This document shows, in pieces, positions 34,331 to 44,640 of a stretch of DNA of 64,000 nucleotides. Under the pieces are notes generated by a model, which worked only from the letters and a program-made list of their open reading frames with translations, did no database searches and was not told where the DNA came from. This stretch comes from Anticarsia gemmatalis (taxonomy: Eukaryota; Arthropoda; Insecta; Lepidoptera; Erebidae): NCBI RefSeq assembly GCF_050436995.1, contig NC_134769.1:2666001-2730000 (forward strand), written 5' to 3'. Within the stretch, counting starts at the first letter, position 1. Every line of letters starts with the position of its first letter. Position numbers and translations under genes: made by a program.

Positions 34331-36084
34331 GAAATAATCTAACATCCAAATCTTAGCATTTGTTTTATATTAGTAAGATATATAGATATACGTAACATAA
34401 CAAGATAACTATATCAAAGCACTCGTCACAAAGAGCTGACAATCATTCGCGGCAATCCCGACAACTGATCTAACCTTAAGCGAGGTTAGTTTGAGGTTAA
34501 ATGCCAACGGACTCACCAATTGGTTAGGTACGGTACTATTTAATTACTGATTTATTTTTATCTGTAGTATGATACTGGGATGATATCGACCTTGCGTGTA
34601 AAGGTGTTTAGGTAACCGTGGATAAGTAAATCTATCTAAGATAGAGGAGTGATGGTAGTTAGCAGAACGGATAGTTTGAAATCACTGACGGTAGAAACTG
34701 GTCGAAACATCAAGTAAACTAAAGCAAATAGAACTTATGATTTTATAAATTTCATATAATGCTAAATTATAATACAAAACTTTATGTTTTACTTTTAAAT
34801 TCGAGCAGTTTTGCTTATGTATAGTTGGGTAAGTAAAGTAGAAATAGATTTTAATTCCTTTAAATTATAAAGGAGCTTAGCTTAGGCCCTGTTTCTTTAA
34901 ATATTAAGCTCCCCATGCCAAGTTTTATTATAATTTGCACAGCGTTTAGCTGTCAAAGCTTAACTGACAGACAGACAGACAGACTTTTATATTAATATTA
35001 CTAATTAACAATGACTAGCCCGACTACTTACAATTTTAGTTTTCAAGTCGGAACCACATTTTTTTGAGCCATAATTTAAATAAATAAATAAATTTACTGA
35101 CTTCTATAACAACCCTGGCAGAAATGGGTGGTATGATGTTATCCAAAATATCACGTTTTTAATGATAAAAGAGCATATTGTCTTAATCACGAACGATTTC
35201 ATATCAGTGATGCAACAATAAAAAACATATCACATACTAAATTAGATGTTGATTTCGCGAGTTCATTGCCCGAAGATGATCTATAACACATTTCAATTAC
35301 ATTTACCTATACTAACCACAACCTTTGCACCCTATTACTAAGACTGCAAGGTTGAAAATTGCTCGGATATATTGTTAGGCATAGGTAAATGTTTATGAAA
35401 CGGCCGTGGGTGAATGGCCTGTCATATTATGACACATATAGTCCCACGTGATTTGACGTAATGTTTGGTAATAGGTTACTGTTTTTAACTTTGAATTTTT
35501 CAGATGAATGAACGATCGTTTAGTTAGCGGGTCAAAAGGTGAATGACCTATATGTTTAATACATTTATGATAATAGCGACTTTACGTTTCCGGGTGTGAA
35601 TTGGAAATTTTATAGGAATAATAACATAGTATTTTCTTGGAGATTTATCAGTTAGTGACAGCTGATTAGGAGGCTCTGGGTTTGATTCCAAATTAAGAAA
35701 GCTAAAACTAACAAGATTTTGAATATATTATCAAAAGTTAAGTAGTAAAGTTACCCCTATGGGAAGAAGGCGTGATTTTACGTATAATCGCTCTCCTAAT
35801 CTATTACTATTTTAAAATTAGGCACTGTTTAAAAAAAACAGTAGTTAATTAACAGTAACACGTCACATGATAAATTTTCGCATGAGAGCATATTATTATC
35901 AAAGTTAGTTGTCATGCAGATATGTTCAGCAATTTTCAACGTCATTCGACGTCATAGATATTTACAGTACGTAATCAGTACTGTAAGATAATTTCAAGAG
36001 AAAACAAATTCTTTTTGATGCAGTGGTTAAGAAAAATTTAAAATATTTAAAATAGCAATTCAACTAATAGGCTCATAATAATAA
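34331..36084. other. AT-rich noncoding sequence
   Basis: Holds (AGAC)n near 34970-34986, an IR1-like site at 35537-35549, a B-box trace CTGGGTTTGATTCC near 35667-35680, and a 9-bp hairpin at 35962-35986 (TTACAGTAC / GTACTGTAA, 7-nt loop). No gene is recognised. Confidence 0.4.
35537..35549. promoter_or_regulatory. IR1 nuclear-receptor-like site
   Basis: AGGTGAATGACCT matches the ideal palindromic EcR/USP element at 12 of 13 positions. Function is inferred from motif only. Confidence 0.25.
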
Positions 36085-36262
36085 ATTTAACCCATTAATG
36101 TCCCACTGCTAGGCAAGGGTCTCTTCCCATAATGAGGGAGGGGTTAGGCTTTGAGTCTACCACGCTGGCCAACTGCGGGTTGGGGACTTTGCATACCTTC
36201 TAACTAACTTCTAACTTAACTGTTCTAAAGAACTCTCAGGCATGTAAGGTTGCAAGATGTTT
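36085..36262 (+). repeat. LINE-tail-like fragment (family Z), longest copy
   Basis: Has TTAACCCATTAATGTCCCAC, GGCAAGGGTCTCTTCCC, GAGGGAGGGGTTAGGC, CCACGCTGGCC, TGCGGGTTGGGGACTTTGCA and then CTCTCAGGCATGTAAGG and GCAAGATGTTTT. The last blocks are further downstream than in other copies here and resemble the conserved end of CR1/Zenon-type repeats in moths. Confidence 0.8.
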
Positions 36263-36339
36263 TAATAGGTTCTATTTATATTAAATTAAGTTCTATCTAT
36301 AGTCACCTTGTCTTTGTTTCAGTTGAAAAAATTAAAACC

Positions 36340-36405
36340 ATTCGTATTATGAGTCCCATGTAATAGGGGGCGAGCCCATTGCCCTATAGCGGACACAAAT
36401 AACTA
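36340..36405 (-). repeat. SINE family B core fragment
   Basis: GAGTCCCATGTAATAGGGGG then CGAGCCCATTGCCC. Neither head nor tail is present. Confidence 0.7.
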
Positions 36406-36529
36406 CTGCTCATAAAACGTAAGCGAAAAATTATTTCCAAATTTTCACGCGCACAGTCCATGATTTGAAAGAGCATTGGCTTAAGGGTGGTTGACTCGAA
36501 GGTCATTAACTCATAGGCGACCTTACTCC

Positions 36530-36620
36530 CGGCGATGACGTCACAGTTCACGTTCACGATCATGACGGATCACGTCAAGATACCGTGTATTCGTGACGTG
36601 TGACGTCATCACGTTTGTCT
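36530..36620. promoter_or_regulatory. CRE cluster
   Basis: Full TGACGTCA at 36536-36543 and 36601-36608, with ATCACGTCA and GTGACGTGTG variants between them. The block is GC-richer than its flanks and followed by a T/G-rich 5'-UTR-like stretch. An open frame starting at a GTG at 36713 is not considered a gene. Confidence 0.35.
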
Positions 36621-37099
36621 TTTGAATTAGATAACGTGACGAATGTTTTCCGATGTCTTGTTTGTTGCTACGTGTATTTGTTGATTTGTTTTTTGTGTAG
36701 TTTTATTAAATAGTGAGTGATGAATTGTTTTTTTTTTTAAGTTTTCTTTTTATAATATACAGTAGGTTAGTGTCTTGCATAAAATCTGCAAAAAGGAATC
36801 GAGGAACAAAAGTCATAAGTAAATTTTATCATTATTTAATGAAAAGGTTTGAATTATGTTTTAAAACATATAAATTTATAAATATTACTAAATTCATTAC
36901 CTACTGTGTGTGTCAAAAATTAAATGTAATAGAATTCAGAAAATTACATCACACCTCTGCCATTTTGAGTATTACACTAATTTCAATATATTTTATTTTA
37001 CAACCGTCCTTCATACTATTTCCTAAATGCATCGATTTCATTGTTTATGGTTATTTCTTATTTAAATATTCACGCTTCTTGCGAAATGGGGTCAGTTGA

Positions 37100-37735
37100 G
37101 AATTTACGACTGCACCTCGGGTTATAGCCTCGTACAAAAATAGAAAATTGTTAAAACGTTTTGTACCTATGAATTTCGGGCATTCACTTCAGAAACAATA
37201 TTTTATTTTGTTGTGTTTACTCAAAAGCAATAAATAATAAGTATTGAAAACAAAGGTAAACAAAGGATATTTATTATTATCTTCGGAAACTAGATATTTT
37301 AATATCCGATACTATTACATACTTTGATTCTAATATTGTATTCTATTTTGTCTTTATAAGCTGTTCGTTTCCCAAAGAATAAATAAATTTACCGTTTGAT
37401 AAACAGAGTAAGTACATACCTAAAAGCCTATTTATTATATTAATAAGTAACTAAGAGTACATAAAATCTGTTCAACATTAACAAAAGCGACAATCATGCC
37501 TACCCATAATTACCTATATTACAACAAAAGACTAATCTCAAAGGAAAGTGATAATTTCGGTTAGTTACACAAAAATGCTATCAAACGAGTATTTTGGCCC
37601 CAAAAACTGTCATCTAGAACTACGTTTATCATGAAAATATGCGATAAAAAACATTACAGAAATTGTGTAAACAACCACATTTGGCCGATTTAATCAACAC
37701 AATTTATCTGTGAATTAAAAAGTTACAACCATCCT
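37100..37735. other. AT-rich noncoding sequence
   Basis: Nothing is recognised. Confidence 0.5.
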
Positions 37736-37803
37736 ATTTGTCCTCATTAGAGTGCGGGCGGCACACACACGCACATTTTCAGCCTATAGATACACCAGTG
37801 TGG

Positions 37804-37830
37804 GTGTGTGCGTGCGTATACGTACACACA
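37804..37830. other. 27-bp perfect alternating purine-pyrimidine tract
   Basis: Every step from 37804 to 37830 alternates purine and pyrimidine (GTGTGTGCGTGCG, then TATACGTACACACA). It sits in a GC-rich islet (37750-37915) with TGACGTCGCGACG just downstream. Such tracts can adopt Z-DNA. Open frames on both strands here are treated as composition effects. Confidence 0.6.
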
Positions 37831-37915
37831 ATAGGAGTAGCCGTGACGTCGCGACGCCTGTCCATGTGTGCGTGCCTATCGGAGGTCGTCGACCGGCGAA
37901 TTTTCGGCGGTACAA

Positions 37916-38898
37916 TTTATTGCACAATTCTATGAGCTGTACTGTAATGCCCAGTGTTATTGGATCTCTAAAAAAACCTTTTCCCAAGACCTAATAAGGA
38001 GTTTACGGATCATCGGTAACTGGTCTCTCAGTATTTGTTTATGATTGTTAAATATTTTCACACGCAAAACGTTTTCGCTAACGACCGTAGGTGGCGCTCG
38101 AGTGGCCAGTCGTGAAAATCTTGTTATATTAATTCGACCTCGAAATATGACTTGTTCCAATGAACTTTATCATTGAATTTATCTTTCGGATTATCAGAAT
38201 CATGTGTTTTTGTCTGATTCATGTATCCGCCTGATAAATTGAAGTATTAAGTAATCAGTCTGGCCTGAATTTGGTGCAAAAATTTTGATAAACACGCCTA
38301 CAGAACAAAGAACAATCAAAGTTCAGAAAAATATTTTTACTCAATATTATCAACAATTATATCACTGTCTCAAAATATTTAGGCCATTATTATGCTACGT
38401 CCGGGCTTAGATAATTCAATATGAAAAGAATTTACCAGAAGACAACTAGGTACATAGCACAATTTACACTCTTTCAAGAAAACTTGTAACAACATAGCAA
38501 AAATTTCCCCACGTTATTTTCTTTCATCTTTAAACAAGTGCAAAAAATTCTTATAATCACGTTTAGGAATATCGTTGCAAGTGTCGTTCCTTACTCTCTG
38601 CCTACCCCTAAAGGAACATAGCTTTATTTTACGTCAACAGACTCTTCATATCTCCCAACTCTCCTCGACTGTATGTCCAGACAAAGGACGTCACTATTCC
38701 TAAAAAGTCAAGATGATTTACATAGAAACACCCACTTAAATCCCCTTGTTTTGTACACACACATACACATTAATAAACGAGGTTTATTAGGTAAATAACC
38801 TAACGATTTTACGTTACCCGTACGCAAACTGTAGTTAAAAGTGACACGCGATGCTCGATGGTGAGTTGAATGCCATTAGAATTATAAATACATAGATA
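37916..38898. other. AT-rich noncoding sequence
   Basis: No repeat or gene is recognised. Confidence 0.45.
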
Positions 38899-39076
38899 CT
38901 AGCGGACCCGACAGACGTTGTCCTGTCTACACGTCAAAAAAACATTGTCTACCGGACAAAATTATGAATCTAAACCATTTTCAGATCCCCTTGAACACAC
39001 ACAAAAAAATTCATCAAAATCGGTCCAGTCGTTTAAAAGAAGTTACACACTTACAGAAGAATTATATATATAAAGA
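38899..39076 (-). mobile_element. Non-autonomous Helitron, family H2, full length
   Basis: On the minus strand it begins TCTTTATATATATAATTC and ends GTCTGTCGGGTCCGCTAG, inserted between A (38898 on plus) and T (39077). A GACAG...CTGTC hairpin precedes the CTAG end. 178 bp with no coding capacity. The same family is at 59200-59382. Confidence 0.8.
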
Positions 39077-39089
39077 TATAGATATACAA

Positions 39090-39410
39090 ACACATGCCTT
39101 TTACCTATAGGGGTAGACAGAGACTAATGAATGCAATTGCTACGATTCCTACAATATTCTTCTCCTCCCACATACATAGATAAATACACGCTTTTTTCCC
39201 ATTAGGATAGGCAGAGACTAACGAAGGCAAATGCTACGAACTCTACAAAATTCTTCTGCTTATACATACCTACAAAGATTTATGCCTTTTCGTATAGGGT
39301 TAGGCAAAGATCAGCTAAAGCCACTTGATACAATCCCTAAAAAAATCTTCTGCCTAGACATTATATAGACTCACGCGTTTTCCTATAGTCCGAGTAACTA
39401 ATATCTATGT
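39090..39410 (-). repeat. Satellite-like tandem repeat, 91-96 bp unit, about 3.5 copies
   Basis: Units start near 39090, 39186, 39277 and 39369. Each has a CACG/TGCC...TTTT start, TATAGGG or ATTAGG, GGCAGAGACTAA or variants, then a TGCTACGA stretch and TTCTTCTGC or TTCTTCTCC. Copies are diverged. It begins only 13 bp after the H2 Helitron. The strand label is nominal. Confidence 0.7.
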
Positions 39411-41952
39411 TTCCCTTTTTTATATAACTTTGAGTTTCTGAAAATGTAAAATTGTAGATGACTTCGATAATAAAGTCTGGGTATAGTGTAGTGGATTTCG
39501 TGGGCATCATGGTGCTATCTTGTACGGGCACATAGATTCAATTCTCTTACAAAATAATCATCGTAGTCACAAATATTATCACTAATGCAAGACTTATCTG
39601 TAATGCAACATACGTCAAAATGATAATTGTTTTTGGATCTTGATAAGTAATATCTCTTCCGGACATCGAACTCATGGTACGTCTGTAGGTCGGTGACGTG
39701 CATCTCTTCCACCATACCACGCACCCGATCTAACTAAAGGTTAAACTAAAGTTCAAATATAGCAAGCAAATGTTTGTCGCCAACTTACTCAGTATAATTG
39801 ACCAACATTACAATCAAATATTTGAACCAACATTTGAACCAATGTCATTAAACACTAATAGCTTAAAAAAAATACTATTTGTATAATGTTACACAAACAA
39901 TACTAAATATTTCATCAAGGTTGAATTGAGTAAAGTCTATTTCTGTCTAGTTTTTTTGTTTTGTTTTCTAGGAATAGTGTCGGATCTAGTTTTATTTAGC
40001 ATTGTATTATTACTACGAAAACTATCAGGCAATGAGTAATATAACTTCATGAAGTAATTCTTTAATGAAGTTTAGGACACTAAAATGTTCTTTCGGAAAA
40101 CCTATAGTAATCCGGAGTTTTGTAAAGTACTGTAGATGGAAATACCAAGTTCTTCAGGCTATAAGGTCGTCTTTCAGGCTATAATTTTCTGCAAGATTTA
40201 TTCCCCGTTTGTAGAATGTAGGTCTCCTCTCTCAAAAGATTTAGATTTGAGGATCATTTCAACTACTTGAAACTAAAACTTGCTAAATATCAGCTAAAGT
40301 GTGTGGGTAATAGGTTCGATTTCCACTCGAAATAAATACCTGTGTGATCTGCGTTTATCTATCAGTGACTTATGTTTGTGAACCCCCTTGACCTCAAATT
40401 ACTTGCTACTGCAATAATTATTTAAAATTTCAAGTAAAATTTGTTGTATTACATTTTACCTACTTCAAAGATTATACGTATAAAGTCCCTATTACATAAC
40501 CTTTTTTATTCGAACTCAAAGAATAAATCTTTCCTTGTTTTTGTAAAGGTAAAGTCATTGATCGTAGAATGAGTTGCAATTTTAATTTGTAGCCAAAGTG
40601 ATTGCACGCGCGATTACTAATTGCGATTATACGAGTTCAATTGCCGGGTCGAGGAGCGTGCTGCGGGTTTCTTAGTAGTACTCCGGAGTTAGGAACTGTG
40701 AACTTTATATACCGTTAATACAAGCCTTTACTGATGCAAAATTTGTACTAGGAAAAATTTTGTTTTTTTTCTTCCTTCTCCCATTGTTTGCTTTTCAACT
40801 GCCTTCGTTTTTTTTATCACTCAAATGAGCTTTTAGGACAGGCTATGTTTAGTGTGGGGCCACTGATTAACTGTACACATGCATGAAATAATTTATGGCA
40901 ATAAACTGATTTTTATTTATTTTAGTTTATTTGTACTATCTCGCTTGATATACATATATATTGAAATACTCTAATATTTGGCTACGTCTGTTATTTATTG
41001 GGTTCCAAATTATATTATGCTCTTGAGTAACCTATACAACTCGACTCTAGGACAAATCTATTGTCATCATGTATGCACATTAGCGGACTCTAGATGCAAA
41101 AAATACCAACCATTATGTCAGACCCAATTAATAAACAAACTTGAACGTCTTTACCTGCACCTTCATACACTTCTTTTTTAACTATCGAAACTATTAAAGA
41201 CCTACTTAACATTATCTCACCCAAAAATTTCTTAACATTTCCATTATACAAGTGACAATTAATTCTTAATTGTATATTTAAGTGTGACGCCATCATAATT
41301 TGTCAACATTTCGACGTGAAACATCATGATTTAATTGTTCAACAGCGACATCTGTTAAGCCGTTGAACGGCTTGCAAGAAGTCGCGGGATTTTGTAACAC
41401 GTTGCTTGATGTTTGCGAAACAATGTTAGCAAATAAAGCCTTGATTTAACTTGAGTAAGAAGCTGGTAACTGTTTGACAATGTTATGAAACTTTATAGTT
41501 GCTTTGGAAATTTATTTTTAGGGAAATTGAGAAGGTTATTTTTTTTGTTTGTTCACTATTGAATAATGTGCATCAGCGTTGATTAGGAGTTGAGTGGTCG
41601 CCATGGCCGAAATCGGTCGGATAGATCATCATTGAATAATTAAATAGGGGAAGGTCCCTTCTCGCATATTAGTAGCGTAACTAGAGTATATTGTAAAAAA
41701 ATTAAACACCTGTAAAATCTTTTAGGATTTTCATATTTTAGGATTTGGTACTATGACAATATGATGAGCTCTATGGAATCGTCAGAAATAAAGTCCTTTC
41801 AACTGTCAATAATAGCTGACAGTGGGCCTCTCGGCTTCTACATTTGATAAAGAATATTTATTTGGCATATTTATTTGTGTACAATATTTATTTGGCAGCC
41901 GAATAACATTTCAAGGAAAAATAGACATGATGTAATGTTATGATCATCATAA
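39411..41952. other. AT-rich noncoding sequence
   Basis: Contains a B-box-like GGTTCGATTTCC near 40313 (plus strand), a perfect 17-bp palindrome AAGCCGTTGAACGGCTT at 41357-41373, and a possible first exon on the minus strand at 41296-41221 described in findings. Confidence 0.35.
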
Positions 41953-42212
41953 TCTATACTAATATTATAAAGCTGAAGAGTTTGTTTGTTTGTTTGATTG
42001 TTTGTTTGTTTGAACGCGCTAATCTCGGGAACTACTGGTCCGATTTGAAAAAATATTTCAGTGTTAGATAGCCCGTTTATCGAGGAAGGCTATAGGCTAT
42101 ATATCATCACGCTACGACCAATAGGAGCAAAGTAGCAGTGAAAAATATTACAAAAACGGGGTAAATTATGATTATCTTAAGTGACGCAAGCGAAGTTGCG
42201 CGGGTCAGCTAG
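41953..42212 (+). mobile_element. Non-autonomous Helitron, family H1, full length
   Basis: Starts TCTATACTAATATTATAAAG after A and ends GCGGGTCAGCTAG before T. The terminal hairpin CGCAAGCGAAGTTGCG is intact (5-bp stem, 6-nt loop). 260 bp with a (GTTT)n tract. Confidence 0.92.
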
Positions 42213-42340
42213 TTTTAAAATAAAGTCGTGATACTATTTTTGTTTAAGAATAGGTAATAAGGTATATTTGATTTAATTATGTCCTACTTCTACTTATTTA
42301 AATCAAATAAAACAAAACACATTCATTTCATTTTTAAAAT

Positions 42341-42623
42341 TTACATAAATATTACATTAAAATAAGTAGCACAATAATATTTGACAAAATTACAATTTTT
42401 AGCACAACAGAACCATATGTTGGTATTTATTAAAATAAATTTAATTCGCAAAAACAAAACTCGATAACCGCAAGTCGATGTCAAAACGCATTCGAATTCG
42501 TAATCATTTTGACTCCAGTACATTCTAGAAAACATTTCAAGAGCATTCTTATTAGTGTGGGTAGCAAAAATCATTGCCCTCTGCTTAACCAGACAGCAAG
42601 ACCCATCGGGCCCCTTAACCACG
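42341..42623 (-). CDS. Candidate exon or relic open frame, product unknown
   Basis: On the minus strand a frame of 93 codons opens after a candidate acceptor (TTTTTTAAAG at 42624-42633). The first 60 codons read as mixed protein-like sequence, for example VVKGPDGSCCLVKQRAM and ALEMFSRMYWSQNDYEF. The last 30 codons are AT-rich and resemble untranslated sequence, so the true end may be earlier. There is no ATG at the head. I do not recognise a family. Confidence 0.2.
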
Positions 42624-42689
42624 CTTTAAAAAATACTACAGTGAAAGAGGTGCCGGGGGTCTTTGTGACTGGTTGATAGGGAATTTTCC

Positions 42690-42795
42690 TTAAAGAAAAA
42701 CGCCCGAAAATATACAAGTGTCATTGAACTTGGGGCAAGGTCGCGAGGCAAGGTCGGCGGCCCCGCTGCGGTCGACGCCCGCACGCTCAAAACAT
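42690..42795. promoter_or_regulatory. GC islet with repeated GGCAAGGTCG
   Basis: GGCAAGGTCG occurs at 42734-42743 and again at 42747-42756 (13 bp offset), followed by GCGGCCCCGCTGCGG. The half site resembles the FTZ-F1/ERR-type core CAAGGTCR. Confidence 0.3.
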
Positions 42796-42942
42796 TAGAC
42801 GATCACTAAAAAATGATGGCCGAATTGTAACGTTCTCGTCATCGATTTGTTTATTACAGTTTTGTTAACTGTTGTTGACATTTATATTGTTAATTAACAG
42901 TTGATTAATTGGTACATTTAGATATGTTAACGTTTATTTTTT

Positions 42943-43180
42943 TAGATACCTGAAGGTGTAGGTAGGGATACACGAAACACATTCACGTCTTGCCATTAAT
43001 AACGTTAGCCCTATGTAATAGGGGGCTAACTTATTTACTGGCACATTACCAAAGGACTCCAATTAGAAAATATTCGAACATAAATTAGAAAATACCATTA
43101 GTACTATGCCCGACCGGGAAGTCAAACCCGAGTGAGGTCTCGGGTTTGATTAGGTTTGATTTTGCTTAGCAGTCGGTAGA
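42943..43180 (-). repeat. SINE family B, diverged
   Basis: Has the tail-side GAAGGTGTAGGTAGGGATAC, the core AACGTTAGCCCTATGTAATA then GGGGGC, GGCACATTACCAAAGGACTC, and a degraded head with the reverse complement of CCGGGAAGTCAAACCCG near 43111-43127. A short duplication of the CTCGGGTTTGATTAGG region lies at the head. Confidence 0.65.
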
Positions 43181-43350
43181 TACACTTTTTCCATCAACAT
43201 TTTTTTATATCACTCAATGATGATGTATTTGAACTTGCTACGTAGTATTTTTTTATCAAAACATCGGTTATTGGTTTTTTGTTGTCATTGAGTGAGGAGT
43301 GACCTGGTGAGAGACGGTTGGTGAACCAAGAGTGGAGCGGTGACCGGTCG

Positions 43351-43358
43351 TGACGTCA
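43351..43358. promoter_or_regulatory. CRE palindrome
   Basis: TGACGTCA within GGTCGTGACGTCAGCAG, in a GC-richer patch (43300-43420). Confidence 0.3.
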
Positions 43359-43961
43359 GCAGATGTTATTGTCTCCTAGACAGGTTGGTTGCCCACGCCC
43401 ACTCGTGTGGGGAAATGTTCATGTTTCTTTTGACGATGTACAACTTTTTTCGTACTGTCGATGTTTTCCGGGAAGGACATAGAAATGTGTTTTTAACTTT
43501 ATTTGTTATAATAAAGTTTTTTATTTTTGTTCCTAGTATTAGGGGCAAGCATTTAGGATATATTCTTTTATACAGGGTGTCCCATAACTCAACGATAATC
43601 CGAGACAGGATGAAAGGCCAAGTCATACCGGTTCTAGGAAAAATAAAAATAAAAATCCATATCACTTAGTTCAACAATAATAGACACTTTTCAAAAAAGT
43701 TAAAATTCCACACCCTTGGTCGCATTTTCAAGTCCTGTGATCACCAATGTCACAATTTCGCTGTGTTTTTTTGAATTTCGTGATCTTCATTAAATATGCT
43801 ATTAATCGTAAAACAAATTATTAACTTTGATGCTTCATATTGAAAAAAAAATGTACTACACTACCCTTGGCAAGTTATTTCAAAAGTTGGCGCATTTCAT
43901 CAAGATTTCAAAACGGTGCAACACTTGTCACTTTTCTTGCCATTAAAAATGTTATTTTTAT

Positions 43962-44168
43962 TTGAACGACGAGTATCCTCGAAAATGGATCGAACGCAGT
44001 CGTACAATTGTATGGCCTCCTCGGTCCGCCGATCTTAATCCAGTAGATATTTTTTACTGGGAATGTATAAAATAAAAAGTCTATTCAAAATCAATACAAA
44101 ATCTATCAGAACTTTGCCAGAAAATTGACACAGCGTCAGAAGAAATAAATGCAAGGAATTTTGCTTGA
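43962..44168 (+). pseudogene. Transposase C-terminal fragment, left arm, with stop
   Basis: 69 codons including the stop. The peptide contains YPRKWIERS, RSADLNPVDIFYWECIK and QKIDTASEEINARNFA. The 'SPDLNPxDxxxW' type motif is the third catalytic-region signature of insect IS630/Tc1/mariner transposases. An in-frame TAA at 44073-44075 breaks it right after ECIK. The N-terminal DNA-binding and first catalytic parts are absent. It is a dead remnant. Confidence 0.7.
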
Positions 44169-44433
44169 CTCGTGCAAAGATCTTTTGTACGCCGTTGCAG
44201 AGCCTGTATTCGTGCCAGAGGAAAGTAATTATTTTTAGTAAAGATCTAATTGAGTCTCAGTCCATAACCAATATTTAATGTAATATACATAATAGGTAAT
44301 GGTAATAAAAAAAAAGAATGAACGAACCATCGTTCTTATTTAATTATTCTCCTTAAACTAAAGTAATTCCGAATTGTTTTCCTCTAACATGAATTCAGGC
44401 TCTGCAACGCCTTACAAAAGACCTTTGCACCAG

Positions 44434-44640
44434 TCAAGCAAAATTCCTTGCATTTATTACCTCTGACGCTGTGTCAATTTTCTGGCGAAGTTTTGATAGA
44501 TTTTGTATTGATTTCGAATAGTCTTTTTCTTTTATGCATTCCCAGTAAAAAATATCTACTGGATTTAGATCGCGGGAACGAGGACGCCACACAATTGTAC
44601 CACTGCGTTCGATCCATTTTCGAGGATACTCGTCGTTCAA
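44434..44640 (-). pseudogene. Transposase C-terminal fragment, right arm
   Basis: The same 68-residue fragment as the left arm, read on the minus strand and open throughout: RSRDLNPVDIFYWECIKEKD in place of the interrupted left version. The expected SPD is SRD here and SAD in the left arm. No ATG start and no N-terminal domains, so no functional protein is expected. Confidence 0.7.

Noticed and set aside
36713..37099. Longest open frame in the window (128 codons, plus strand)
   Set aside because: It starts at a GTG, the first ATG is about 40 codons in, residues are dominated by AT-rich codons (F, I, K, Y), and one such frame is about what chance gives in 64 kb of this composition.
37738..37994. 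Overlapping frames on both strands in a GC islet
   Set aside because: Both readings are driven by the alternating tract; neither has a supported start or homology.
39090..39410. A CRISPR-like array
   Set aside because: Units are diverged satellite-type repeats of over 90 bp without regular unique spacers, in an insect genome.
43340..43669. 109-codon plus-strand frame and its opposite-strand partner
   Set aside because: No ATG start in context; the 3' part is the terminal repeat of the foldback element.
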